From positions 2,548,343 through 2,612,342 of the forward strand of contig NC_035161.2 in the NCBI RefSeq assembly GCF_001659605.2: a stretch of DNA of 64,000 bases, read 5' to 3'. The notes beneath the pieces were generated by a model. It was not told the origin of the DNA. It was given only the letters and a program-made list of their open reading frames with translations, and searched no databases. Below, piece after piece: positions 23,258 to 32,616 of the stretch. The DNA is from Manihot esculenta. Its lineage: Eukaryota; Streptophyta; Magnoliopsida; Malpighiales; Euphorbiaceae. Every line of letters starts with the position of its first letter. The stretch's first letter is position 1. The position numbers and the translations under genes were made by a program.

Positions 23258-23650
23258 AGAGAAAATTATTATTTAGTCTCTATATAATAGGAATACTCAT
23301 TAGTTGATTTTTTCGATTTTAAAAAATATATTAAGACGTACCGAATATTTTAGAAAATTTACTATTTAATCTCTCAATTAATTTTAACCGTTAAGTATAT
23401 TACTATTTAGTCTATGTAGTTTGAAAAAACTCATTAAATTAGACTTTCAAATTTATAAAAAATCTACTAATTAGTCTGGTATTTTAGATTTTATTGCAAT
23501 ACTTAACGGTTAAAATTAATCGATAAACTAATTAAAAAATTTTTAAAACGTTCAGAATGTTTTAATATAATTTTTAAAATATATAAACTAACTGATGATT
23601 TTTTCTATAATATAGAAATCAAATAATATATTTTATAAATAATAATATTA
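23258..23650. repeat. MITE-like foldback element
   Basis: The ends are inverted: ATTTAGTCTCTATATAATAG on the left against CTATAATATAGAAATCAAAT on the right. The centre holds AATTTTAACCGTTAAGTAT against ATACTTAACGGTTAAAATTA. The whole of about 390 bases can fold into a long hairpin. It has no coding frame. Related phrases occur near 37,780-37,930. Confidence 0.65.
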
Positions 23651-24240
23651 AAAAATTAAATAGTAATTTAATTTTATAACTAACAAAATAGAAAATAAAA
23701 ATTTAGGCCCTATTTAATAATATTAATTATTGTAATAGCTAATAATTATTTTAATAGTAAAAATTGAGTCAAAATATTAAATAATACTTTTAAAATTATT
23801 AATTTATTGTCAAACAGGGAAACGGAAACAAAATCAAAAAGTTAAATAGTTTAATTTCTGAAATATAAAAACAAAACCATTATTATCGATAAAATTTAAA
23901 AAATTAAATAGTAAATTTCTAGACATTTTACTCGTTGATTTTTTTCATTGAATTTAAGAAAATCGTTAACAAAACTAAAAAAAAATAAAAATATAACATA
24001 TAATTTTATTGATATTATACCGTTAATAAATAATAATAATTTTTTTATTTTGTTAAAAAATTTTAACGTAATAAATAAAATATAATTATTAATTAAAAAA
24101 ATAAAAAAGTAATTAAAGTTTGTGGTTCCGTTAAATTAATAAATTGTGATATAATATATATATTTTAACTCTCCCAAGAAATTAAAATTTCAGAAAAAGT
24201 AAAAACCTGTTTCTCCCTTTCTTTAATAGTAATAGGTCGC
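23651..24240. other. AT-rich upstream DNA of C2H2 copy 3
   Basis: Non-coding. From about 24,045 onward it matches the DNA upstream of copy 4 (from 26,885), which marks the left edge of the youngest duplicated unit. Confidence 0.6.
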
Positions 24241-24249
24241 TTACTTGTA

Positions 24250-24310
24250 AGGCCACGTCTCCCAGTCCTTGCTTATATCCAACTTCTTATATAAATGCGC
24301 CCCCACGTCT
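24250..24310 (+). promoter_or_regulatory. Conserved promoter of C2H2 copy 3
   Basis: GGCCACGTCTCC with an ACGT core at 24,255-24,258, TATATAAA at 24,288-24,295, and a second CCCACGTCTCC with an ACGT core at 24,305-24,308. Confidence 0.5.
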
Positions 24311-24381
24311 CCTATTGCAAGAAGTGCTCTCTCTCAATCTCTGTAAATTATTGGATTCTGCTACTGCTGACCAAAGGCTCC

Positions 24382-25527
24382 ATGGATAGTAGCTTCTCTT
24401 CTGTTTCTACTCAAGATTATTATGATCAAGATCGACATCAAGAACAATATCATTATCAAGATGATGGTGATCAAGAACACCCTAAAGAAACTACCCACTC
24501 TGAGGCTACGGTAATCAATCTCATAGACTCTCTCAATGCAGGAAGTTGGTCCACTACTCGGAAGAGAACGTTCTGTTTCTGTGACTCTTCTTGTTTGAAT
24601 CATGTGAATCAAAAGATTCTTGAAAGAATTCCTACCATGATTCTTCTTAAATCTATGGGTTTTGCCAAAAAGAATATATCGGATGTTTTGCGAGACATGG
24701 GGAACGAGAAGATGAAGCAAAATATTGAAGAGACGGTGCAGCAGTGGTGTTCAACGAATAACTCCGACACTATCTCGGAGGAATCGGCTGCTACTCCTAC
24801 TGATAGGAGGAAGAAGAGATGTACTGATATGGGAGTCCTTAAGAAGTCCATGAAGAAGAAAAAGAAGATGGATATCAAGTTAAAAAGCCTATCAGAATTG
24901 GTTGATTCCAAGGGTTCTTATGTATGCAAAGAATGCAACAAAGTGTTTGATGATTTCCGTGCACTTGGTGGCCATACAGCTTCTCACAACAGGAACAAGA
25001 AGGCGGAGAATGCGCCGTCGGAGGAATTAGGGACGGGAGGAGGAGATTTAGACAGAGGTTCAAGTTTGGCAGAACTAGCAGTTGATAACAAAGGGAAGAG
25101 ATATGAGTGTGGCATGTGTTCAAGGAGGTTTTCAACAGGGCAGGCGCTTGGAGGTTTTCAACAGTGCAAAGCTGAATGCTTCCTGTCTCTAAAACTCCAA
25201 GCATTCATGTGTGGACAAAGAGCTATTCCCTCATATGCCAAAAGTGTTAGTGTCATCCATCTTCAGAGGAAGAAAATTACAGATACAAGTCTGACTAAGA
25301 GGCCCACTCTGAGAGATGAAACAGGTATGCATAACATGCAGATTTGTCTTGTACAAGAACAACTTACTGTTGCCTTCATCTACTTCTGCCCCTGGTCTTT
25401 AGTCAGAACCACTCACCTAATTGTATGTATCTGTCATATTCAACCGGAGAGGCTTTGTATAGTTATCACCCTTCCAGTCTGCAACACCATTCAAAGTAAA
25501 TCCACATGGACATACTACGTTTTGTAG
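24382..25527 (+). CDS. Chimeric C2H2 protein, tandem copy 3, finger 2 cut and fused to foreign frame
   Basis: From the ATG at 24,382 the first 258 codons follow the C2H2 paralogues: acidic and glutamine-rich N terminus, LKSMGFAKKNISDVLRDMGN, a KKKKKMDIK basic stretch, finger 1 YVCKECNKVFDDFRALGGH, and finger 2 as far as YECGMCSRRFSTGQALGG. The two zinc-binding histidines of finger 2 and the EAR motif are missing. Instead the frame runs on as FQQCKAECFLSLKLQAFMCG and stops at 25,527, giving 381 residues. The tail is not a C2H2 sequence; it comes from the 1,700-base segment whose other copy starts at 30,221. The longer frame from 24,295 covers the promoter and leader and is unlikely to be used. 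It may be a pseudogene or a one-finger, EAR-less product. Confidence 0.7.
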   Translation: MDSSFSSVSTQDYYDQDRHQEQYHYQDDGDQEHPKETTHSEATVINLIDSLNAGSWSTTRKRTFCFCDSSCLNHVNQKILERIPTMILLKSMGFAKKNISDVLRDMGNEKMKQNIEETVQQWCSTNNSDTISEESAATPTDRRKKRCTDMGVLKKSMKKKKKMDIKLKSLSELVDSKGSYVCKECNKVFDDFRALGGHTASHNRNKKAENAPSEELGTGGGDLDRGSSLAELAVDNKGKRYECGMCSRRFSTGQALGGFQQCKAECFLSLKLQAFMCGQRAIPSYAKSVSVIHLQRKKITDTSLTKRPTLRDETGMHNMQICLVQEQLTVAFIYFCPWSLVRTTHLIVCICHIQPERLCIVITLPVCNTIQSKSTWTYYVL

Positions 25528-26864
25528 ATGAGAATTTTCTACAGTTTTTTTGTCTAAAAAGTGAGATCTACTGCAGACATCTAAAGATTTAAGAAGCTTC
25601 CTTCATGGCCAAGGATGGCAAGTTGATCACTCTCTGGTCAACATCCTCAGGTAACTCCAACTGGGCTGGACATCAAGACTTCAATTTCTTGCAGTAAAAC
25701 TGGTAAATGCATCTTAAATACCTTGCTTCGTCAAATTTAGATTTGCCTTCTTCAAACTTGAAGAAATAAATTGAATCCACCCCTTACAACTCTCCTTCAA
25801 TTGTATCTCCACCATCATCAGCAATTGTTTCAGCTCCACTATACATAACCAAGAGTCATAAGTTCAAGAGCATACAAGGTCACACAACCATCACAACCAG
25901 TCTTATTCACAATCATATTACATACCAAGCAGCTCCTCCCCCACTCCATCAGACCAATATAGATATTCTGATGACGCAGCTGATGCTTATCTAAAGTATG
26001 TGACCTGCCATCCAGTCTCAGATCTTACCCACCATGCATCTCCTTCTCATTTCCCATCCCTCATATTTTCTTCAAAGGTTTTTCCCCAGCTCCAAATGCC
26101 AAACTCCAGAGCTGTGATGTTTACATTGGCTTCCATGGCCAGAATGGCTTAAATCCAAGCTATAGCTTCAGGAAATTGCTTGCTTTTTTGTGGATAGAGC
26201 CAAATACTCACATCCAAACCATGAGATTGCAGACAGAGTTATCTGCTCATTTGCTTATGGAATCATCATGGTGACAGTCTCTAGCTTCCTTAACCATCCG
26301 AGTTGTAGATTTTTCGATCAGATTCCAAATTTCTTTGGCAACAGAGCTTGCAGAAAGCATGATCCTTCTCTACCGCAATTCAATTGATAAAGAGTGTAAA
26401 GAAGCAATTCATGGACTATTAAGTCTCACGAGCTGAAGCTGGAAGCCAATGATGGTAGTTGGTGGAGCTGTGTAGGAAAAGCTGCTGGGATATTAAAAGC
26501 TAAACTAGGACAAAAAAGGGTGGCTGAGAAAGATGAAATTAGAAGGATTTGACAAGCTTCCATTCCCATGTAATAAATCTTTTTTGTGAATAAAACAAAA
26601 AGAGACATGGAGATTGAAACTGCATTATTTGGATGTGCAGATGTTCCTGAAGAAAGGCACTCTATTCCAGTCGTAGAAGGAGAAGCCAGTGGGCAATCTG
26701 AGGGCCTTGGATTGAAAGTGAGACTGTCACCACCCAAAGAGGGAGATATATTAATTTGCAACTGTCAGACAAGTGCAATAGAAGATGTTACGCAATAGAG
26801 CTTGATTGTAACACTTCTTCCACAGCTTTCAATTTCTCCATCTGCACTTTTTTAAGCTGTTAAT
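25165..26864. repeat. Duplicated 1,700-base segment, copy A
   Basis: Identical in length and nearly identical in sequence to 30,221-31,920 (constant offset 5,056). I noticed only two substitutions, near 25,850 and 26,467. It holds exon-like pieces on the plus strand. One is a 53-codon block starting at a TTTCAG-like acceptor in the other copy. Another is a 111-codon frame at 26,101-26,436 with one internal TGA, reading LATELAESMILLYRNSIDKE in its second half. A third is a 70-codon frame at 26,586-26,798. I do not recognise the protein. Confidence 0.85.
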
Positions 26865-27030
26865 TCATATTAAAATTCTATAACTTATTTTATTAAAAAA
26901 TTTTAACGTAATAAATAAAATATAATTATTAATTAAAAAAATAAAAAAGTAAATAACGTTTGTGGTTCAGTTAAATTAATAAATTGTGATATAATTTTTA
27001 TATTTCTTTAATAGTAATAGGTCGCTTACT
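26865..27030. other. Duplication joint and upstream DNA of C2H2 copy 4
   Basis: Copy A of the segment ends at 26,864. After about 20 bases of AT-rich filler, the sequence from 26,885 matches the DNA upstream of copy 3. This is the head-to-tail joint of the tandem duplication. Compared with copy 3, about 55 bases are missing here just before CTTTAATAGTAATAGG; copies 1 and 2 keep the homologous stretch, so the loss is specific to copy 4. Confidence 0.65.
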
Positions 27031-27095
27031 TGTAAGGCCACGTCTCCCAGTCCTTGCTTATATCCAGCTTCTTATATAAATGCGCCCCCACGTCT
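27031..27095 (+). promoter_or_regulatory. Conserved promoter of C2H2 copy 4
   Basis: ACGT cores at 27,040-27,043 and 27,090-27,093, with TATATAAA at 27,073-27,080 between them, as in copy 3. A 55-base stretch upstream is deleted relative to the other copies. Confidence 0.5.
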
Positions 27096-27166
27096 CCTAT
27101 TGCAAGAACTGCTCTCTCTCAATCTCTGTAAATTATTGGATTCTGCTACTGCTGACCAAAGGCTCC

Positions 27167-28042
27167 ATGAATAGTAGCTGCTCTTCTGTTTCTACTCAAG
27201 ATTATTATGATCAAGATCGACATCAAGAACAATATCATCATCAGGATGATGGTGATCAAGAACACCCTAAAGAAACTACCCACTCTGAGGCTACGGTGAT
27301 CAATCTCATAGACTCTCTCAATGCAGGAAGTTGGTCCACTACTCGGAAGAGAACGTTCTGTTTCTGTGACTCTTCTTGTTTGAATCATGTGAATCAAAAG
27401 ATTCTTGAAAGAATTCCTACCATGATTCTTCTTAAATCTATGGGTTTTGCCGAAAAGAATATATCAGATGTTTTGCGAGACATGGGGAACGAGAAGATGA
27501 AGCAAAATATTGAAGAGACGGTGCAGCAGTGGTGTTCAACGAATAACTCCGACACTATCTCGGAGGAACCGGCTGCTACTCCTACTGATAGGAGGAAGAA
27601 GAGATGTACTGATATGGGAGTCCTTAAGAAGTCCATGAAGAAGAAAAAGAAGATGGATATCAAGTTAAAAAGCCTATCAGAATTGGTTGATTCCAAGGGT
27701 TCTTACGTATGCAAAGAATGCAACAAAGTGTTTGATGATTTCCGTGCACTTGGTGGCCATACAGCTTCTCACAACAGGAACAAGAAGGCGGAGAATGCGC
27801 CGTCGGAGGAATTAGGGACGGGAGGAGGAGATTTAGACAGAGGTTCAAGTTTGGCAGAACTAGCAGTTGATAACAAAGGGAAGAGATATGAGTGTGGCAT
27901 GTGTTCAAGGAGGTTTTCAACAGGGCAGGCGCTTGGAGGTCATAAATCTTATCACCGGAAAACGGCCTGTGGTGAAGTTCAAGAGGTCTCCGGCGAAGGA
28001 ACTGTCCCTGCAAAAGATGCAGATTTAAAATTTGAGATTTGA
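27167..28042 (+). CDS. C2H2 zinc-finger protein, tandem copy 4, EAR motif lost
   Basis: From the ATG at 27,167 the frame encodes 291 residues. It has an acidic and glutamine-rich N terminus, the UBA-like block LKSMGFAEKNISDVLRDMGN, a KKKKKMDIK basic stretch, finger 1 YVCKECNKVFDDFRALGGH and a complete finger 2 YECGMCSRRFSTGQALGGH with KSYHRK. The paralogues then read LKFDLNAPP; here two extra bases turn TTTGATTTG into TTTGAGATTTG, and the protein ends LKFEI. The DNA for NAPPDEL is still present just after the stop but out of frame. The product should bind DNA but lack the DLN-type repression motif. I place the start at the ATG matching copy 1 Met16; the longer open frame from 27,080 runs through the promoter. 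Confidence 0.85.
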   Translation: MNSSCSSVSTQDYYDQDRHQEQYHHQDDGDQEHPKETTHSEATVINLIDSLNAGSWSTTRKRTFCFCDSSCLNHVNQKILERIPTMILLKSMGFAEKNISDVLRDMGNEKMKQNIEETVQQWCSTNNSDTISEEPAATPTDRRKKRCTDMGVLKKSMKKKKKMDIKLKSLSELVDSKGSYVCKECNKVFDDFRALGGHTASHNRNKKAENAPSEELGTGGGDLDRGSSLAELAVDNKGKRYECGMCSRRFSTGQALGGHKSYHRKTACGEVQEVSGEGTVPAKDADLKFEI

Positions 28043-28282
28043 ATGCCCCTCCAGATGAGTTGGCGTAGAGTGCTTAATCCATAGGGTAGTGGTAATACAG
28101 GGTATTAATTCAAATTTTTGTAGGGTAGAGATAATACAGAGTATTGGTTCAAATTTTTTTGCTGGGAAAGACATTGGTTTTTCTTGGTTCAATTTTGAGA
28201 TGGAAATTCAGCACCATGCAATTTTTTGGGTGGTGATACAAACATTATTGCTCAGATTTTTTTTGTTGATGGGGGCATTGAT

Positions 28283-28322
28283 TTTATATATATATATAAA
28301 TATGTATATAGATATATATATA
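28283..28322. repeat. AT dinucleotide microsatellite
   Basis: A run of TATATATATATA with GTATATAG interruptions in the 3' flank of C2H2 copy 4. Confidence 0.7.
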
Positions 28323-28596
28323 CAGGATACCATTTTACCCATAGTTGATATAGGCACCACAACTAATATAAGCCTTTTTTTTTATACAAAGGGGTAATCC
28401 TAAAAGATCCTAACTAGTAGGACAAACTAGACGAGTCAGGAGATCATATGTCTAAATTTGATACCTCAACTGGAGGAGAAGAAAACTGCTGATAGGAATT
28501 TGGCTCATGAGTCTGTGATATGCTATTTCTGAGTGTCCTTGGTGGATCTCCTCTCAATATAGTCAGTAACATCGAATGGTTTGGTGGGAATCGGTG

Positions 28597-28860
28597 GAAT
28601 AGGCACCAGACTAAGAGATGCATCATTAATGCCCCACCATGGCCAAATGAGACTGTTATTGCCATCGCGTCGGTCTATGGACTCATTGTCAGTGACGCCC
28701 AGGCCAATGACCCAGTATGATTCTATGCTTTGTGTTTTGAAATGGTTTCTAAGATATTTTCCGTCAGATTCAATGGAACTATTCCTCTTTTGGTTGTTGG
28801 ATTTCTTTTCTAGTGGTTCGTGAATTTTGCATGTCATCCACGAAATATATCGGATTATAG
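28597..28860. repeat. Downstream flank block shared with C2H2 copy 1
   Basis: Contains GAATAGGCACCAGACTAAGA, GTCAGTGACGCCC, ATGATTCTATGCTTTGTG and GTGGTTCGTGAA in the same order as 16,350-16,615. A 124-codon minus-strand frame (28,523-28,897) crosses it and reads INDASLSLVPIPPIPTKPFD; I do not recognise it, and in the copy 1 flank the same frame has stops, so coding is doubtful. Confidence 0.6.
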
Positions 28861-28899
28861 CAACACCTAAAAGCACTTGGGATATAGCTAGCAACAAGA

Positions 28900-30220
28900 A
28901 AAAGGACTGCAGAATGACATAACTTCTCTTTCTAAGATACCGTTTGTTTCAGAAAATAATTTCTATTTAGAAAATATTTATAAACAATTTCTTTCAATAG
29001 AAAAGATTTTCTATCAAAATAATTTATTTTTTATTATTTAATTATAATTTTAAAGTAAAATATATTAATAAATTTATATATAAAGGCTCTAATAAAATTT
29101 TTAAAATTGTAAAAAATAACTTCTTATCTTCCTTAAAATACTTAATTTTTATTTTTTAAGTTTTCCAAATACCAAAAATTGAGAAAAATATTAAGTCTTA
29201 AATCCAAATGAGAAAAGGGAAGCCATAGGATATGAAATCTGAATAGATGATAGTTGAAATCTCATCTGTTGTTTATCAAGAACAGTTGTTATTTTGGGTC
29301 TCTAAAATTTAAAATAAGTAAAAAATATAACTAAAATAGTGTTTGATTTATTTATAATTTAAAATTTATTTAAAAACAATTAAAACTCATTAATAATGTA
29401 CAGGTTAAATAATTTTATAAAACTATTTAAAAATAATATTAAGTAATTATCAAACACTAAACTAAATTATTTATCAATTTAAAAAAGTGGATATTTCAAA
29501 TCAAAACTTAAAGGTAAAATATAGTGAAACCAAACATCTCTTAATTTATACCGATATCAATGTGAAAAAAGATCCATTATCAACGAGTTGTCGAGAAGAC
29601 CTGGCCATAATTCAGCTTGGAATGAAAGTCACGGACTCACGGTGGAGACATATCTGAATTAAAACGTTGGGTCATGGGCCCGGACTGTACCTTGAGTGGA
29701 ACTATTCTTCTGAGCAATGGTTCCTCTCCCAATCTCTGAGTTCTTTCAGATAAATTTTGGCATCTGTGACAATAAGAGCCCCTGCAGATTAAAAATTGTT
29801 AGATTAAACTGTAGAGCACATAAAACAAAAAGAAATGAACAAGATCAATGCAAGTATTAAACAATAGTACTGATAATATTTTTTCCCCAGTCACTCTGCA
29901 TCTTATTTTAAAGTACTTGCTTATTATAAGCATTGTAAATTCAAAACCTTGCAGATCCATCCCATATATCAGATTCCCTCTTATGTACAACAGCTTGCTA
30001 TAATAGATAGAGTGGTAGCTTATGATTTTTTATGAGTTGCAGTAAAAGGAGGGCCTCTTTTCTTTTTCCCATATTTTTCCCATGCCTCTAAGAAAGAACA
30101 AAACAAAGGCAACTTGATTCTCTAGTTTGGGCTGTATACACTGATTGGGGTTTAAAGATTTTATAGCTCTTCTCTATTTCATGCGATGAGCAATCATTTT
30201 AAGATAATCTATTGTTTCAG
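28900..30220. other. Spacer between C2H2 copy 4 and duplicated segment B
   Basis: Mostly AT-rich, non-coding DNA with a MITE-like stretch at 28,935-29,190. Bases 29,590-29,790 are GC-richer; on the minus strand a possible AG acceptor precedes ALIVTDAKIYLKELRDWER, which may be an old exon. This 2.28-kb region (27,941-30,220) is exactly what is missing between the fused parts of copy 3. Confidence 0.45.
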
Positions 30221-31920
30221 TGCAAAGCTGAATGCTTCCTGTCTCTAAAACTCCAAGCATTCATGTGTGGACAAAGAGCTATTCCCTCATATGCCAAAAG
30301 TGTTAGTGTCATCCATCTTCAGAGGAAGAAAATTACAGATACAAGTCTGACTAAGAGGCCCACTCTGAGAGATGAAACAGGTATGCATAACATGCAGATT
30401 TGTCTTGTACAAGAACAACTTACTGTTGCCTTCATCTACTTCTGCCCCTGGTCTTTAGTCAGAACCACTCACCTAATTGTATGTATCTGTCATATTCAAC
30501 CGGAGAGGCTTTGTATAGTTATCACCCTTCCAGTCTGCAACACCATTCAAAGTAAATCCACATGGACATACTACGTTTTGTAGATGAGAATTTTCTACAG
30601 TTTTTTTGTCTAAAAAGTGAGATCTACTGCAGACATCTAAAGATTTAAGAAGCTTCCTTCATGGCCAAGGATGGCAAGTTGATCACTCTCTGGTCAACAT
30701 CCTCAGGTAACTCCAACTGGGCTGGACATCAAGACTTCAATTTCTTGCAGTAAAACTGGTAAATGCATCTTAAATACCTTGCTTCGTCAAATTTAGATTT
30801 GCCTTCTTCAAACTTGAAGAAATAAATTGAATCCACCCCTTACAACTCTCCTTCAATTGTATCTCCACCATCATCAGCAATTGTTTCAGCTCCACTATAC
30901 ATAACCAAGGGTCATAAGTTCAAGAGCATACAAGGTCACACAACCATCACAACCAGTCTTATTCACAATCATATTACATACCAAGCAGCTCCTCCCCCAC
31001 TCCATCAGACCAATATAGATATTCTGATGACGCAGCTGATGCTTATCTAAAGTATGTGACCTGCCATCCAGTCTCAGATCTTACCCACCATGCATCTCCT
31101 TCTCATTTCCCATCCCTCATATTTTCTTCAAAGGTTTTTCCCCAGCTCCAAATGCCAAACTCCAGAGCTGTGATGTTTACATTGGCTTCCATGGCCAGAA
31201 TGGCTTAAATCCAAGCTATAGCTTCAGGAAATTGCTTGCTTTTTTGTGGATAGAGCCAAATACTCACATCCAAACCATGAGATTGCAGACAGAGTTATCT
31301 GCTCATTTGCTTATGGAATCATCATGGTGACAGTCTCTAGCTTCCTTAACCATCCGAGTTGTAGATTTTTCGATCAGATTCCAAATTTCTTTGGCAACAG
31401 AGCTTGCAGAAAGCATGATCCTTCTCTACCGCAATTCAATTGATAAAGAGTGTAAAGAAGCAATTCATGGACTATTAAGTCTCACGAGCTGAAGCTGGAA
31501 GCCAATGATGGTAGTTGGTGGTGCTGTGTAGGAAAAGCTGCTGGGATATTAAAAGCTAAACTAGGACAAAAAAGGGTGGCTGAGAAAGATGAAATTAGAA
31601 GGATTTGACAAGCTTCCATTCCCATGTAATAAATCTTTTTTGTGAATAAAACAAAAAGAGACATGGAGATTGAAACTGCATTATTTGGATGTGCAGATGT
31701 TCCTGAAGAAAGGCACTCTATTCCAGTCGTAGAAGGAGAAGCCAGTGGGCAATCTGAGGGCCTTGGATTGAAAGTGAGACTGTCACCACCCAAAGAGGGA
31801 GATATATTAATTTGCAACTGTCAGACAAGTGCAATAGAAGATGTTACGCAATAGAGCTTGATTGTAACACTTCTTCCACAGCTTTCAATTTCTCCATCTG
31901 CACTTTTTTAAGCTGTTAAT
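30221..31920. repeat. Duplicated 1,700-base segment, copy B, with exon-like pieces
   Basis: The partner of 25,165-26,864. It is probably the parental arrangement, because its first base follows a splice-acceptor-like TATTGTTTCAG. A possible exon 30,221-30,380 (CKAECFLSLKLQAFMCGQRA and 33 more residues) ends at a GTATGC donor. A 111-codon frame at 31,157-31,492 reads KLQSCDVYIGFHGQNGLNPS at its start and LATELAESMILLYRNSIDKE later, with one TGA at 31,328-31,330. A further frame at 31,642-31,854 reads ALFGCADVPEERHSIPVVEG. These look like parts of one decayed plus-strand gene that I cannot name. Confidence 0.7.
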
Positions 31921-32450
31921 CAATAGAAGATGGTTCTACACACACCTATATGAGCATAAATGATGAACAGTACTCTAAACCAATCCTTTTCTAATGAAGC
32001 TTCTACATTGTTGTTTCAGTGTCATGCATCAAGCCAACGGGACAGAGAACCTTCTTGTCTCAAGAATGCTTTTTGTTGGTGCTTGGTTTCCTTCAGCACC
32101 CATTTCAGCAACTTTGATAGCAACAGTAGCCAAGAACATGACTGCTCTTGGAATTAGAATTAAAAAAAAAAAAAAGGACCAAATGCCTAGGCCCTGCATT
32201 TGCCTCCTGCTCTAATTGTGGATTAGCACCCATCCCCAAAGTGAAGAACATTCAGCCATTCTTCTTGTTAAACTAGGACTAACACGAAAAGCTAACAGAC
32301 AATCTGGTTGCTGGATTCAGTTGCAAACAATAACTCAAGTGTTCACAAGAAGGAAAGAAGGTTTATCAGCTGGCAAGGTTGCAGGGCAGGGAGTAAAGAA
32401 ATTGGCAACCCAGTACTTTGATAATTTATGTGCATCTGCATTCCTTGCAG
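31921..32450. other. Unassigned sequence after segment B
   Basis: Contains another TTGTTTCAG acceptor-like site near 32,019 followed by a 140-base block open in more than one frame, then an A-tract at 32,162-32,175. No recognisable protein. It could continue the unidentified gene of segment B. Confidence 0.3.
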
Positions 32451-32616
32451 ATTCGAATCTGAACCACCACTTGTCCAGCTGAAGGCAATTGATATGGTTT
32501 TGTACATAAAGAAGACAGCACTCCCACTAGCAATTAGAGCCTTCACAACCTTCTCAAGGTGTAATTCAGCACTAGAGCTTCTGAAAGCATGCGCTAATGT
32601 GCTTGAAGAAGTATAG
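32451..32616 (+). pseudogene. Unidentified exon-like piece
   Basis: After TTCCTTGCAG the plus strand reads FESEPPLVQLKAIDMVLYIK, then KTALPLAIRAFTTFSRCNSA and LELLKACANVLEEV, ending in TAG at 32,614-32,616. The mix of residues and the acceptor suggest a real terminal exon. The block from about 32,515 is also present, inverted, at 21,905-22,005. I do not recognise the family. The opposite strand is open too, so the coding strand is not certain. Confidence 0.35.

Noticed and set aside
24295..24381. Longer N terminus of C2H2 copy 3 (MRPHVSYCKKCS...) as the true start
   Set aside because: The extension covers the TATA box, the second ACGT motif and the leader, and it opens at a non-ATG codon. 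The ATG at 24,382 matches the shared start of the paralogues. The same holds for copy 4 before 27,167.
26426..26761. 111-codon minus-strand frame in the duplicated segment (also 31,482-31,817)
   Set aside because: It has no domain, opposes exon-like plus-strand blocks, and its presence in both copies only reflects the recent duplication.
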